This document shows, one piece after another, positions 21,573 through 33,501 of a DNA stretch of 64,000 nucleotides. Location: contig CM054179.1 of the NCBI GenBank assembly GCA_028829895.1, positions 43,816,617 through 43,880,616 of the forward strand, given 5' to 3'. The position numbers were made by a program, and so were the translations under genes. The notes beneath the pieces are model-generated. The model worked only from the letters and a program-made list of their open reading frames with translations, was not told the DNA's origin and searched no databases. Origin of the DNA: Sinotaia quadrata (Eukaryota > Mollusca > Gastropoda > Architaenioglossa > Viviparidae). Position 1 is the stretch's first letter. Each line of letters begins with the position of its first letter.

Positions 21573-21785
21573 TTAAAATGAATTATCTAAACTTGTAAAT
21601 TTGACCCTGATCTCCAATAGTGAGAACAAGCACAGGGGGAACCACTCCACATCATATTTTCGAGCGTATTTAGTTTTCTTACAACTATCAACTTTAACGT
21701 CGTCTCGATCACAATCACTTTCACTGCCACTACTATCAATTTGTTTGCTCGAAGTCAAAGGCTTACGTTTCACAAATCGATCCAT
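21573..21785 (-). pseudogene. hAT transposase N-terminal remnant
   Basis: A 70-residue minus-strand frame starts MDRFVKRKP, then a Ser/Asp-rich linker, then KTKYARKYDVEWF. This matches the N-terminal layout of hAT-type transposases of the ZBED5/SCAND3-like group (MDRFLKRK ... KYD). The frame ends before any zinc finger or catalytic domain. Sequence upstream, to about 21985, looks like its 5' flank. It sits in the intron between micro-exons 1 and 2, so it postdates that cassette duplication or has been lost from the other copies. Confidence 0.6.
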
Positions 21786-22068
21786 TTTAGCGTCTTAAGT
21801 TGTAAAGTTTAAACTAAAAAATAGGCTCTCTGAAAACTGCGTAAACTGTCGCGGGTAGAGTTTTAGTTAAACTACCATCTTTTACCATAAGCCGACATGA
21901 CGCAAGCAATATTTGAATTTTCAAAGTGAACACTTCTTGAATATGTCACGTGATCGGCTGCTGCACCTTTGATACTTGTAAGAAAACTGTTTCTTGAAAA
22001 ATGAAGTTATTTCTTTTAATATTCAGTAAATACTAACTCATTTACCTTATTATATATTTTTGTTGCAG

Positions 22069-22089
22069 GACAGCCCCTTGATCTTGCTG
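22069..22089 (+). CDS. Micro-exon 2 (21 nt)
   Basis: The exon is bordered by TTTTTGTTGCAG and GTAAGTGGA. In phase 1-1 it encodes Gln-Pro-Leu-Asp-Leu-Ala between split codons; the join from micro-exon 1 gives AGA (Arg). The downstream intron shares the order ATTAATTCTTTTGTT, CATTGTACATATTTAC and CATAAATATTAAAATATAAA with the intron after micro-exon 1, although the exons themselves differ. Confidence 0.55.
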
Positions 22090-22249
22090 GTAAGTGGATT
22101 AATTCTTTTGTTACACATTGTACATATTTACCTTATTGTTGACTGAACGTAATATCATTTTACATTCTAACAATATGAGAGTCTCTGGGATTGATCTAGT
22201 AATTTATCCCAGTCGCAGTACATAAATATTAAAATATAAAATTCAGATC

Positions 22250-22420
22250 AATACAAGATGTGCTGTTACTGGGCACTCCTTATGGTGTTATTGAAAGTGT
22301 CTGAATTGAAGTAATAAGCTCGGAGGCAAGAATATTCTAGATTGTTGACATAATGCAAATTGAGTGAGTAGTTTTCAATTACCAAGTGATCATGATTTAT
22401 GAGAATGAGACCAGATATGG
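22250..22420 (-). repeat. Fragment of the dispersed TGTGAC-type repeat
   Basis: The sequence from GGGCACTCCTTATGG to GAATGAGACCAG reads as the reverse complement of the tail segment seen at about 3730-3920 and 35530-35745. It is a truncated copy within an intron of the micro-exon locus. Confidence 0.55.
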
Positions 22421-22671
22421 ACAAAGTTTTACGATCGCTTTAAATTCAACAAGGACTCGTACTTAACTCTCAGTGTAATGAAAATTCCTACGTGTCTTTG
22501 TGGTTATAATTAGATATACATGGGTTGTGTTACTTAAACTTATACATGCAGACAAAAACACAGGCACACACTGACACACTTCGAGGAAAATAAATAGTTA
22601 GTTTACTTAATATTAGAGTAACTACTAATTTAAGTCATCAACCTTACGTTAAATATATTTTGCTGTTGCAG

Positions 22672-22689
22672 GGCCTTCTTCACAACCTA
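22672..22689 (+). CDS. Micro-exon 3 (18 nt)
   Basis: The exon is GGCCTTCTTCACAACCTA, between TTTTGCTGTTGCAG and GTAAGTTTA. Phase 1-1, encoding Pro-Ser-Ser-Gln-Pro between split codons (G+GG gives Gly from micro-exon 2). An identical exon occurs at 34139-34156, and a near-identical one on the minus strand at 49725-49742 ends in Arg instead of Pro. Confidence 0.6.
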
Positions 22690-22951
22690 GTAAGTTTATT
22701 AATTATTATATTGAAAATAATCGATTTTACATTGACATAATTACTTTATTATTTATTGAGAATAATATAATGAGCAAATGCAGGCAATATGTGTCTGTCT
22801 TTCAGTGTCATTATTAAGACATTTGCATGCAACATATGCACATACATACACATACACAAAATACCATCAATCAAACATATATACGCGTGGTGGTTACAGT
22901 ATACAAAATGAAAAACACATACACACAACTATTTACTCTGTCTCTGTCTCT

Positions 22952-22954
<3 letters not shown>

Positions 22955-23034
<80 letters not shown>
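22955..23034. repeat. (TG)n(AG)n compound microsatellite
   Basis: A TG run to about 22990 is followed by an AG run to 23034. The two frames crossing it are simple-repeat translation, not genes. Confidence 0.9.
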
Positions 23035-23036
<2 letters not shown>

Positions 23037-23174
23037 AGTGTGTGCATGTGTTTATACTTGCCTAACCGAAACCAAATGTTGTAATCATTAAAATTAATCA
23101 TTGCAAATACTATTTGTAAGACGTTATTGTTAGGCAACTACTAAATAATATCTCCTTAATGTTTCTTCTTCTAG

Positions 23175-23242
23175 TTATGCTAGCACCGGAAATAGCGTTG
23201 TCCTCAAATTTACAACTATTTTTTGCAGTCCGTAAATTCTAA
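23175..23242 (+). CDS. Possible alternative last exon (copy A)
   Basis: An acceptor-like TTCTTCTTCTAG precedes 68 nt that stay open in phase 1 (after two split-codon bases: MLAPEIALSSN, then LQLFFAVRKF) and close with TAA at 23240-23242. AATAAA follows immediately at 23242-23247 and could be a polyadenylation signal. The same frame, stop and AATAAA are kept at 34610-34677 with one visible codon change (R to G before KF). The inverted copy near 49400 has a premature TAA and no AATAAA, so there it is decayed. Confidence 0.4.
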
Positions 23243-23368
23243 ATAAACTTGGACCGTGATTCTATTTATTTGCCTAGCTCTGTACATTGTTTTCTAAGAT
23301 CTAATCATCATACGAGTTATTATATTATGTTTTTTTTGTGCCGGGCAAGCCACATAGTTAATGAAAAG

Positions 23369-23493
<125 letters not shown>

Positions 23494-24960
23494 GAAAGTA
23501 AATATGCAAAGAATTAATACAATTCAAAATCACGCACATGTTTGTTACAATTATGACAAATATTACACAGACAAGTGAATCAAATTGTTATGCACAAGCC
23601 TTCTGCAATTACAATTAAGTTATTTTAGCTTTTTAGCATTCGTCAACCTTTATAAATTTATCGTTTCGGAATCCTTTATAAATTTATCGTTTCGTCAACC
23701 TTTATAAATTTATCGTTTCGGAATTCAACAGTCAAATTGTAGAAATACAAAATATCTATTTGTGTATATAGAACAACAAGAAATACCTATAAAAATTTAT
23801 TTAATTTCTTTCAAGAAATTTAGATACTTTATTAAAAATATTTTTTCCCTTTTCCCCCCGATAATTAATGTTCTTATGTCAGGTGTATGAAAATTGCTTT
23901 AATTATAAAGTTCAGTTAAGATGCACTGGATCAGAATACTTTTAACACTTGATTTGATGACACGATAGAAGAAACGAATGCTAAGTAAATGTGAATGTCC
24001 CATTTATTCAGTAGTATAACAGTCTCTAAGAAAAGTTAAGATTACCCGTAATTTCAATGCAATAAGATATTTTATACCTTCAGAAATTGCATGTCAAAGA
24101 ATTTCTTGTTCTAGTGAAGGTTAGATGGATTAATAATCAATCTTCGCAAAGGTGAAACTATGGATCTCTAGTTACGGGATTTTGTAAACAAAAGACAAGT
24201 TTTGTACGAATTTAAGACAGGTTTACATGAATTTACATGACCTTGAATATGGCTAACCAGAAAGTAATTAAATAAATAATTAGATATAATTTTAAAACTC
24301 CAAACTGGATTACTTGGTGTACAAATACATACTGGAGTCTTGGTGTACAAATAAAAACAAACAAAATAACGTTAGAGATCCAGCTTACCACATACTACAT
24401 TTTAATTAAACAGTATATGTTATTGACGACAAATGACTGTTGACTTAACCTCTAAAGCCAATTAATATACACATAGGTTTTACTTCAGAATGAACTGGTC
24501 AGGTCCAGTTCCGAGAGTAAGAGGGATTGTCCAGTAAGTGGAGTTAGTAAAACTTCACGTTTTGTAGTTTGTATATAAATGTAAATGTTGGGATACTTCT
24601 AAATACATAATGCTTTAAATCAAGTTATCTGCCCACTTCCTTCTTGTACATCAAAAATCGGGATCTAGGAAAACAAACAAAGAAACAAAAACTTTATTTG
24701 TTTATAACTGCATCAGTCTCCCAGAAATTTTAATCTTAACGTCATGCACTTGACGCACATCAGTTCCTGAAGCAGATGAGTTTTCGAAGTTGTTGTGTGA
24801 TGCACGGCACTTTTAGCTTATGCTCATTACAATTAAAGCGACATATTTCTTTCAAGCCAATGTAAGATTACAGTTTGTCTTTGTGAAAAGAACCCAAGCA
24901 GGTTGTCGAGAAGTAGGTAACTTTCTCATTGACATTATTCTTGAATAAAAGACGTCTTCT
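23494..24960. other. Large intron sequence, no gene seen
   Basis: This stretch contains three diverged copies of TTTATAAATTTATCGTTTCG near 23650-23720 and otherwise AT-rich DNA. I found no phase 1-1 micro-exon with good splice borders here. Confidence 0.5.
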
Positions 24961-25410
24961 ATAAAAGAACATTATGATATTCACTAAAGTTACACTACAA
25001 ATTAATTCACTGATTTATTCACTTATATTATATCTATAAAAGCACATTATGATATTCACTAATGTTACACTACAAATTAATTCACTGATTTATTCATTTA
25101 TATTATATCTATAAAAACACATTATGATATTCACTAAGGTTACACTACAAATTAATTTACTGATTTATTTACTTATATTATATCTATAAAAGCACATTAT
25201 GATATTCACTAAAGTTACACTACAAATTAATTCACTGATTTATTCACTTATATTATATCTATAAAAGCACATTATGATATTAATGAAAGTTACACTACAA
25301 ATTAATTTACTGATTTATTTACTTATATTATATCTATAAAAGCACATTATGATATTCACTAAGGTTACACTACAAATTAATTTACTGATTTATTTACTTA
25401 TATTATATCG
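24961..25410 (+). repeat. Six tandem copies of a 75-bp unit
   Basis: Units start at about 24961, 25036, 25111, 25186, 25261 and 25336, each beginning ATAAAAGCACATTATGATAT or a one-base variant. Divergence between units is low, so the array is young. It is intronic relative to the candidate micro-exon gene. Confidence 0.9.
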
Positions 25411-26890
25411 TTTCTGTATGCACACAAAATCGATTTGAAGAATAAAAGCAAGCCACCATTTTCTTTTTAAATCTAAATAAAAACATACATTAACTGACAT
25501 GCAAATACAGTTAAGGTTTTAAAATCATGACACTCTTGACCTTTAGAGCATTTTATTTCGTGGGAAAATCAATGACAAGATTAACGGCAACCAGTTGACT
25601 CAAAACTGTAGAAATAATATCAAGTGATAAGTAAATGATAAATGTCAAACAATATATTCGAGTTTTAGTTCAGTTTAATTCAAATTCAACTGTTTAAATG
25701 CCAGGTCAAAAAGTGGCAAAAATATAAATGAATGCATTGAAAAGTAGTGCACTGACATGGCTGTTGTCCCAGAGTGCGCTCCCCTTTGAAACTGTACTTG
25801 AGCAATGGCAATACGTTTTGTCATTATTCTCACACACGCAGTCGGTTTTGCAACACGTTCCTCTGGTTGCCGATCTTTTGCGCGCGTAATGCTTACAATA
25901 ATCCCCCACTCCCCCACAATTCGCTCTTTGTCGGCTATTTCTGTCTGCAGTTAACGTCCTGTTTACAAAACATCATTATAAAAATTACAGTTATCAAGAA
26001 AGTCGGTACTAAACAAGGGCGAGCCGATCTAATGCTAATACACACGCCCTTCGGCATGTTATAATATCTATCTTGAAAACACGCCCTCATATAAGAAAAA
26101 AGACAACAGCAATAAGAAATGGAAAGGGATACTAATTATTAAAGGAAAACTATGAGAAATATTAATAAACATCAAGAAAATTTCTTTGGAAAAATAAAAG
26201 ATGCATTATGAATAGACAGAAATAAGAGAATTTTTTCTTATTTAGATAATTGATGACGTCAGTCAATGATGCATGAGGCACTAAATTTAAAAAATATTGT
26301 GTATAGATGAATTTGTAAAAACAGTAATCTATCTATCTATCTAAATACATATCTATCTACGTATCTATCTATCCATCCACCCATCCATCTATTGATCTAA
26401 TGAATATAAAATTATCAAATCTAATTATATGCAATCAATAAATATATAAAAATTAGTCATTTTTATTTAATTAATAATTTATAATTAATGAATACAAAAT
26501 GAAGTACTCAGTTAAATTTACTTAACAATGTATTTATTGTGAAGGACATTATTTTACAAATTCTCCGAAATTATTATACAAAAGAATTAGTCAAATTGAA
26601 CAGGAAAAATGATCAGAAAGAATGAATGCGATAGAAATAATAATATTATTTTGAAATTATCTGGAACAATTGACACAAAACAATACAGAAAGCTACACAA
26701 GAAGTAATCTAATAAAACATGCAAAACGCAGTCGACTATTATATAATAAATAAATAAAAGGACAAACATTTTGAAAGTGACTGAAATATATTGTACCTTT
26801 TCATGCTGCCATAATTTAGTTCCGTATCTATTCATGATATAAAGATTGAATTTAATATATGAAAAGTACTTTGATTTTATTAATAATCTT
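25411..26890. other. AT-rich intronic DNA
   Basis: No gene is supported. Interrupted TCTA and CATC repeats occur at about 26326-26395. The open frames of 60-96 residues lack domains and conserved context. Confidence 0.5.
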
Positions 26891-26939
26891 CACTATACTA
26901 TAGATAGATAGATAGATAGATAGATTGATTGAATGATTG

Positions 26940-26974
<35 letters not shown>

Positions 26975-27380
26975 CAGACAGACAGGCAGACTGGCAGACG
27001 GAGGGACAGACGGTAGATGGATGGACAGATGGATAGATAGATAGACAGATAGATAGACAGACAGACAATTAGATAGCTAGATATATAGATAGATAGATCG
27101 ATCGATAGATAGAGAGATAGAGAGACTGATAGATAGAGAGATAGATAGACAGACAGACAGGCAGGCAGACGGACGGACAGACGGTAGATGGATGGACAGA
27201 TGGATGGATGGTTCGATAGATAGACAGACATGCAGACAGACAGTTAGATAGATAGATAGATTGATAGACAGACATGCAGACAGACAGTTAGATAGATAGA
27301 TTGATAGACAGATACGCTGACAGATGCATAGATAGACAGATAGATATACACAGAGACATTTAGATAGATTGAGAGAGAGA
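26891..27380. repeat. Complex GATA/GACA/GATG microsatellite
   Basis: A 490-bp field of interrupted GATA, GACA, GATG, GGCA and GA repeats, with a partial higher-order duplication (phrases such as GATGGATGGACAGATGGAT recur about 165 bp apart). The minus-strand Leu/Ser/Ile/Tyr frames are repeat translation. Confidence 0.9.
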
Positions 27381-28133
27381 GAGAATGGGAAGAAAGACAG
27401 AACAACGGGTGAAAAGCTTATTGTGTTATAATATCACTAAAATATAGATAACGATGATGAAATTATACAATCGTTTTAAAGAGTTTTACATACAATTTGG
27501 TCAGAATTAGAGTTTAGATTTGTTATTCTTAACAAAACTGAAATCTGAAGTTTTACACTTGTCTTAATAGTATTTCTTTTGTATTTCAAAATGAAACATG
27601 AGAATATTTTCTTTTTTTGTCACAACAATTCTAATTAATGTTATCTTTAAGCTATGTGCGTGTACCTTTTACTTCCTGTAGTGTTGCTAAGGGCAACGAC
27701 AGAAGGAGAACGATCCAGGTGTTCATGTCTTTTAAGGAAAACGGTCCTGGAGAAGTAGTCACCTTTTAATTACCAAGGATCTGAAATAAGTATTAGAATA
27801 TAATTAATATTATTGACAAACAAAGACTAATTCTTCTAATGTGATTTTAATATTCAGGGGCATTCACTGTTGTGATATGCACATACTAAGTTTATGTTGA
27901 ATATATTCACCCGAAAAAACATATAATATTAACCTTTACATAAAAAGTGCACGTTTATCACATTCCAGTTCCAAACGATCACATCCCACTGCACGTGTCG
28001 CTTGTTGTACAATTTACTAGTGTCAGAATACCAACGCTTTTCACTCGTCACTATCTTATACCGTGTATGGATGTCATATCCTACGCACAAGTGTCAGAAC
28101 AATGACATAAGTGTCATATTCATTTACTTGTGC
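27381..28133. other. Intronic DNA with no supported feature
   Basis: No element or exon with good borders was found. A 37-nt AG...GT bounded stretch near 27681 changes phase and has a poor donor, so it was not called. Confidence 0.45.
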
Positions 28134-28409
28134 AAGTGTAACAGGCCCGTAATATGCCTGCTAGAGGCCCATACATTACAAGTGTAACAGGCCCATAATA
28201 TGCCTGCTAGAGGCCCATACATTACAAGTGTAACAGGCTTGTAATATGCCTGCTAGAGGCCCATACATTACAAGTGTAACAGGCCCGTAATATGCCTGCT
28301 AGAGGCCCATACATTACAAGTGTAACAGGCCCGTAATATGCCTGCTAGAGGCCCATACATTACAAGTGTAACAGGCCCGTAATATGCCTGCTAGAGGCCC
28401 ATACATTAC
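28134..28409 (+). repeat. Six tandem copies of a 46-bp unit
   Basis: Units at 28134, 28180, 28226, 28272, 28318 and 28364 begin AAGTGTAACAGG and include TATGCCTGCTAGAGGCC. They are nearly identical and directly abutting, with no spacers, so this is a minisatellite and not a CRISPR array. Confidence 0.95.
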
Positions 28410-28529
28410 AAGTGTGTAACGAACTCCTTGTGGCAAATCGGTCAAGAAACGGAACTGAGAGAAAGACAAGAAGGATAACTGAACCTCTCTCTGATAATCT
28501 CCCTGTGACACAACGCCACACTAGCTATT

Positions 28530-28530
28530 A

Positions 28531-28568
<38 letters not shown>
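28530..28568. repeat. (ATT)n at the 3' end of a LINE
   Basis: A trinucleotide run immediately abuts the LINE fragment on its 3' side (minus strand), which is the usual position of a LINE 3' tail. Confidence 0.8.
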
Positions 28569-29345
28569 GCCTCTTTCCACGACTTCTGTTTGACTGTCGT
28601 TTATGATCCAAGGTCTCGGAATCTTACCAAGATTTTGGCAGATCCAAGGTTTTACGGAGGATGTGGGCACTTCCGAGGAGCGCTGCTTTGAGTAGTGGAG
28701 CGAGTTTGTGGTTTCCAGGGAGTTTATTCAGGTAGCCTTCCAATTCAGATGTTACGTTCCCCAAGGCTCCTATCACTTTAGGTATCACTTCTGCTTTTAC
28801 ATTCCACAGTCTCTGAATTTCTAATCTGAGGTCTTGGTATTTTTCTATTTTTTCTTTCTTTGTTTTTATGTTTCTATCACTTGGACTTATTGAGAACTAC
28901 AATGTCTGGTCTTCGTGCAGGAATCACCCGATCTGTTCTTATCTCGAAGTCCCACAGTATTTTGACTTCTTCTGTTTCGGTGAGACTGCTTCTGGTTGGT
29001 TCATCCATGCTCTTTCTGGAGTTTTTATGCCATAGTTCTCACACAGATTTCTATGTATGTGTTTTGCCACTTCATTGTGTCGTTTGGTGTATTCTGTTCC
29101 AGCCAGAACCTGATATCCAGATAGTATGTGCTCTGTTGTCTCATCCATGGATTTGCAGAGTCTACATTGGGAAACATTTGAAATTTTAATGATTTTCGTT
29201 TTGTGTGATTTGGTGTTGAGTGTCTGATGTTATGAGTGCTTCTGTTTCTACTTTCAATCCTGCCACTTTCAACCATTTGTACGTTGATTGCTCTGTTGAT
29301 ATTTCGTCGGCTTGTCGTACATAATGGCCATGCAGAGGTTTCTGG
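28563..29345 (-). pseudogene. LINE C-terminal fragment with restriction-like endonuclease, internally deleted
   Basis: Reading on the minus strand, a zinc-knuckle-like CRLCKSMDETTEH is followed by ILSGYQVL, where the usual Cys is Tyr. KHIHRNLCENYGIKTPERAW, a QPEA segment and the endonuclease motif PDIVVLNK follow. A 35-bp deletion relative to 63492-64000, at about 28884, is bounded by TTGGA and throws the frame to a stop right after the PD motif. The domain order matches LINEs of the R2/R4 type, whose endonuclease lies after the reverse transcriptase. It is a 5'-truncated, dead copy inside an intron. Confidence 0.8.
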
Positions 29346-29378
29346 CTCCAGGTAAGTTTTAGTTCTTGTTTCGTTGCT

Positions 29379-29382
29379 TTCT

Positions 29383-29447
<65 letters not shown>

Positions 29448-29460
29448 TTCTTCTTCTTCT
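29379..29460. repeat. (TTTC)n(TTC)n microsatellite
   Basis: About 17 TTTC units followed by TTC units, adjoining the 5' truncation point of the LINE fragment. Confidence 0.9.
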
Positions 29461-29464
29461 TAAA

Positions 29465-29560
29465 TCATCCTTAACTAATCGCAAGTGATGAAAATCTTCA
29501 TTTATGTTATTAATAATTTTTTGGAAGACACCACCCATATCTCTCACTTGTCGGATTACT
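29465..29560 (+). repeat. Short fragment of the dispersed repeat
   Basis: CGCAAGTGATGAAAATCTTC through ACACCACCCATATCTCTCAC matches the left portion of the dispersed repeat at 668 and 31079. It is sandwiched between two microsatellites. Confidence 0.6.
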
Positions 29561-29564
29561 ATGA

Positions 29565-29735
<171 letters not shown>

Positions 29736-29913
29736 GGCGGAGTAAATTTGTCTATCTCTATTTCTAAAATTAATTGTATATATATTGTTAAATTGTCGAA
29801 GTGACCCGACTTTGCGCACTCCTTACGATGGTATGTTTGTAAGTGTGTAAAAGTTGGAGTAACACTAGAGTCGACAATATATATGCTAATGTTAGGAATA
29901 GAACAAATGAAGG

Positions 29914-30112
29914 TTTGATCTAAATGTCTTGAGAAACACCCTAGACTCGACTATTTGATCTAAATGTCTAGAGTATAGAGAAACCCCCTAGACTCGAATG
30001 TTTGATCTAAATATCTAGAGTCTAGAGAAAACCCCTAGACTCGAATGTTTGATCTAAATGTCTAGAGTATAGAGAAAACCCCTAGACTCGAATGTTTGAT
30101 CTAAATATCTAC
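29914..30112 (+). repeat. Four to five copies of a 47-bp unit
   Basis: Units at about 29914, 29955, 30001, 30048 and a partial one at 30095 share TTTGATCTAAAT, TCTAGAGT and CCCTAGACTCGA. TCTAGA-type palindromes recur within each unit. Confidence 0.85.
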
Positions 30113-30529
30113 AGATGTAGTGATGTAGTAGAAACCAGGGCAGGTAGCAAAATTGAGAGTGACAAAATTCGATAATGAACTCCAATCCATAGCAAACACT
30201 TTTGTGCATGCACAATTTATCAAAATTAATGTAACAAATTAACGTTCAAATTGCGTCATCTTATGCCTGGTATAGACACACTCATAGGAGAAAGGAAATG
30301 ACTCTTCGATTCAACAACGAAACAACGTAATCTTTATGCCTACCACTGAAGCTTTGACTGTTCATCTATCTGAACTTTTCAAACTATTCAAAACTACCCG
30401 GGCTAGAACTGTAGCTCATGTTTTTGAACTAATATCACAATGTTAATAAAATGTATTCTCTCCACCCACCCGTAATAATTTCCACTCTGTCCCACATTAT
30501 GCTTACCATATGATTCTTACACATTTCTC

Positions 30530-30655
30530 TAAAAATAGATATATAGAAATACTCATATAAAAATCTGTCAATATTATTATCTGTTACAAATTTCTCTTTC
30601 TATATATCTAAAAATAGATATATAGAAATAGTCATATAAAGTGTCAATATTATTA
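30530..30655 (+). repeat. Local duplication around AAAAATAGATATATAGAAAT
   Basis: Two copies, at about 30530 and 30608, share this 20-mer and a downstream CATATAAA, then GTCAATATTATTA. Confidence 0.7.
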
Positions 30656-30966
30656 CCCGTTATGAGGAACGAAATCAAGAGACATACCTTACAATATGCA
30701 GTAAGCGTGTAAAACCTGGCGATGAGAGTTATCCCACATCAAAACCTTTCTGCTTCAGACAGTCAAGTACGTGGCAATTTGAAATCTAGCGTCTGAGTGT
30801 AATGACGTTTATAAGCACAGTAAAACTAATAATCGGTTATCTATGGAAACTGATTGTTGACGTTTAGCGTCGCTTCATAGTTTGCATTATTCATTTAAAA
30901 TATTATTTGATATTTTACTTAAATTTTGCAACTAGCATACCGTGTTTAATTCATTCCCTTGTCAGT

Positions 30967-31070
30967 ACTGGTCAATACATTCATCCGTCTACCCATCCAC
31001 CACCCACCCACCCTTCAATCCATCCGTCCATCATCATCCATCCATCCATTCATCTATGCCTACGTCTGTC
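30967..31070. repeat. CATC/CACC-rich simple repeat
   Basis: Interrupted CCAT, CACC and CATC units; the two Pro/Ser/His frames over it are low complexity. Confidence 0.8.
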
Positions 31071-31078
31071 TATCTATC

Positions 31079-31380
31079 TGTGACACCTATGCCACCCTAC
31101 TTATTGGTTATGATTATTATTATTATTGTTCATCCATAACTAATTCAAAAAATTGAGAATCTTAATTTATGTTATTAATAATTCTCCAGAAGACACCACT
31201 CGTCTCTCACGTGGTGGATATGCTGTAAAAACTTTCTCTCTTCCACAACATTAAAGACAAACATTTACTATCACACTATTTTCTTCGAAAGGAGAAGATA
31301 AATCCGAATGTTAATCTATATTAATCGAGCCTCCATCCACTCAATATCTCCAGAATATGTTATCAATATGTGTAAAAAGA
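31079..31380 (+). mobile_element. Truncated copy of the dispersed TGTGAC-type repeat
   Basis: It begins TGTGACACC and continues through TTATTGGTTATGATTATTA, AACTAATT, AATTCTCCAGAAGACACCAC and GTCTCTCACGTGG, parallel to 668-950 plus 2532-2580. The match stops near 31380. Confidence 0.65.
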
Positions 31381-31439
31381 CGTACCAATAAGATGATATA
31401 TTTATGTCCAGTACTTACATCGGAACCGAGATACACGTT

Positions 31440-31505
31440 CTTAGGATTTTCTAGTCTTTCTAGACTTTCTAGACTTTCTAGTCTTTCTAGACTTTCCCAT
31501 ACTTG
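31440..31505. repeat. CTTTCTAGA palindromic short repeats
   Basis: A run of TTTCTAGTC and TTTCTAGAC units in an approximately 10-bp period, each around a CTAG core. Confidence 0.8.
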
Positions 31506-31511
31506 AAAGTC

Positions 31512-31790
31512 TTTCCAATTTAATTACTGGACAATTCTCATACTCGCATGCCTTTCCAATCTAATCACTGGACAAGTCACATACTCGCATGCCTTTCCAA
31601 TCTAATCACTGGACAAGTCACATACTCGCATGCCTTTCCAATCTAATCACTGGACAAGTCACATACTCGCATGCCTTTCCAATCTAATCACTCCTACAAG
31701 TCACATACTCGCATGCCTTTCCAATCTAATCACTGGACAAATAACATACTCGCATGCCTTTCCAATCTAATCACTAGACAATTTCTACGA
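31512..31790 (+). repeat. About seven tandem copies of a 41-bp unit
   Basis: Units contain CTTTCCAATCTAATCACTGG, CAAGTCACATACTCGCATG or close variants. One unit has CTCCTACAAG in place of CTGGACAAG. The array is directly tandem without spacers. The frame it opens repeats MPFQSNH and is an artefact. Confidence 0.9.
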
Positions 31791-31799
31791 ACAGCGATC

Positions 31800-33480
31800 C
31801 ACAATTTGCGCCTCCCGCCCCCCCCCCAACCCGTCCCGCATAAACAAGAACAACAAAATCATATTTACTTATTTTTTCAATATAATTTTAAAACGTTTTC
31901 GTCAGGTTTTGGAGTGAAAAAAAAATCACGCACAGGGCGTTGATAGTTTATACATTTAGTGTTGACACCTGTTTCCTGTTTATTACATAATCTCTCAGAG
32001 CACATTATTTATTTTCAGAGCCACATCTTATATTTTTTTAAAAACTATATTATCACGGTGACTCATCGCCACACAGTAGAAAAACACTCACTGACTCATT
32101 AAACATTATTCATAGCAAGGAAAGAGTTGTACATTCAGGCTATTCAGGCTAATACATGCAACTGTGACAATATAAATCTCAACTTCAAATACTTCAAATT
32201 CGGTTTTCACAAACAATAGTCAAGCATAGTGAGGCATTAACAATGAGTGGCAGAGAAAATTTGCCTATCAGTATTTTAAAATTTCAATGTTATATAACTT
32301 GTTAATTTTTAAATTGTCAGAGTAACATGACCTTGGACACTCCTTATAATGTTTTTTTTTTGAAAATGTCAGAGTTGAAGTAAACACTCCAGGAGAGAAT
32401 ATGCTGGAAACTGCTGATGTAATACAAACCAGTGAATAATTTTTACTATCCAATGATTAAGATTTACGAGAACGAGGCCAGCCAATGGGCTGAGACTAAA
32501 ACGTTTACTTGCTGTAGATAAATCTATTATCTGATCGCTTTGAATTAGGAGTGGCAAGAATAAGTCCTTCTTCAAAGTGATCATACATATGCATATACAC
32601 GCATGCACTTGAATGCTAAGGAGAGGGTATTTAGATTACTATAGAAAAGATTTTAATTTTTTGTAGTGAAGCTCATTTACATACTAATAAGATTCTCATT
32701 CATCGTTTCCATTTCTTCCTTCCTATTCTTAAACTCACTTCATTTATCAATTCCATCGTTCCTATTCATAACTTCACTTCATTTATTTATTTCTTCCTTT
32801 CTATTAATAAACTTACTTCATTTATACATTCCTTCATGCCTTTCTACACTCCCACCATATATGCCTGGCCTTTTCACACAAGTCCAGGCACACTACAAAT
32901 CTTTCACAAGAAGCTAGATGTGCAGCGTTTAAGCAAATCATGAATTGAAAATAATTGAAAATAATGTATTTTAACATGTGGGCGAGCGCCATGTTCCTTA
33001 TATACTGAATTGGTTGCTTTTGAAAACATAACTTAGTACAACATAAAGGAAAAAATTATGAGAATGAAAGACAAATTAACTACAACAAAAACACTAAAAA
33101 CTTTTATTTTCGAACAACGTAACGATTATATTATTTAATTATTTATACAATACCCTTAATAGTTGTCTTTTTATTTATACCTGTCCAAGAAATGTAAAAG
33201 TGTTTCGATTCAATAATTTTGCTTTCATTTCAACAGTTTTACATTTTCAAAAACAAATATGTACTTAGCAAGAAAATCGTATAAACATAACATTCAACAA
33301 GCACCTTTGCATATTACAGACTTCCTTCCATATTTCGTTAATTGTTTCAATAATAAAACAATTAAGCCAATGCATTTATATACTAACGGGTAATGTTTAT
33401 GCACAGATACATGTTTATAGTAAAATAAATGGATTCGTATAATTTAATATTACACCAATTGTCACAATTATTTATAATAA
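31800..33480. other. Intronic DNA with a dispersed-repeat fragment
   Basis: About 32290-32480 matches the tail of the dispersed repeat in reverse orientation (AACATGACCTTGGACACTCC, then GAATATGCTGGAAACTGC). A repeated TTCATTTAT-type pattern lies at 32690-32850. No exon with good borders was found. Confidence 0.5.
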
Positions 33481-33501
33481 ATATGATCATTTCTTTTGCA
33501 G

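Larger units (their letters stand above)
22640..23330 (+). repeat. Duplicated exon-intron module, copy A
   Basis: About 690 bp align with 34100-34790 in direct orientation, and partly, inverted, with 49330-49760. The module carries a micro-exon, an intron with a microsatellite, and a possible last exon with a polyadenylation signal. The microsatellite inside differs: TG/AG here, AT/GT at 34399-34488, and irregular TG at about 49540 in the inverted copy. Confidence 0.85.

Noticed and set aside
23222..23232. 3-nt exon after TTTTTTGCAG, before GTAAAT
   Set aside because: A three-base exon is implausible, the donor base is lost in the inverted copy, and the sequence fits better inside the alternative last exon.
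27681..27717. 37-nt AG/GT-bounded stretch in the large intron
   Set aside because: It changes phase, has a weak donor (GTGTTC) and would not join in frame with the neighbouring micro-exons.
28134..28409. Regular 46-bp repeats resembling a CRISPR array
   Set aside because: Units abut directly with no unique spacers, the genome is eukaryotic, and no cas genes are present. It is a minisatellite. The 41-, 47- and 75-bp arrays were rejected for the same reason.
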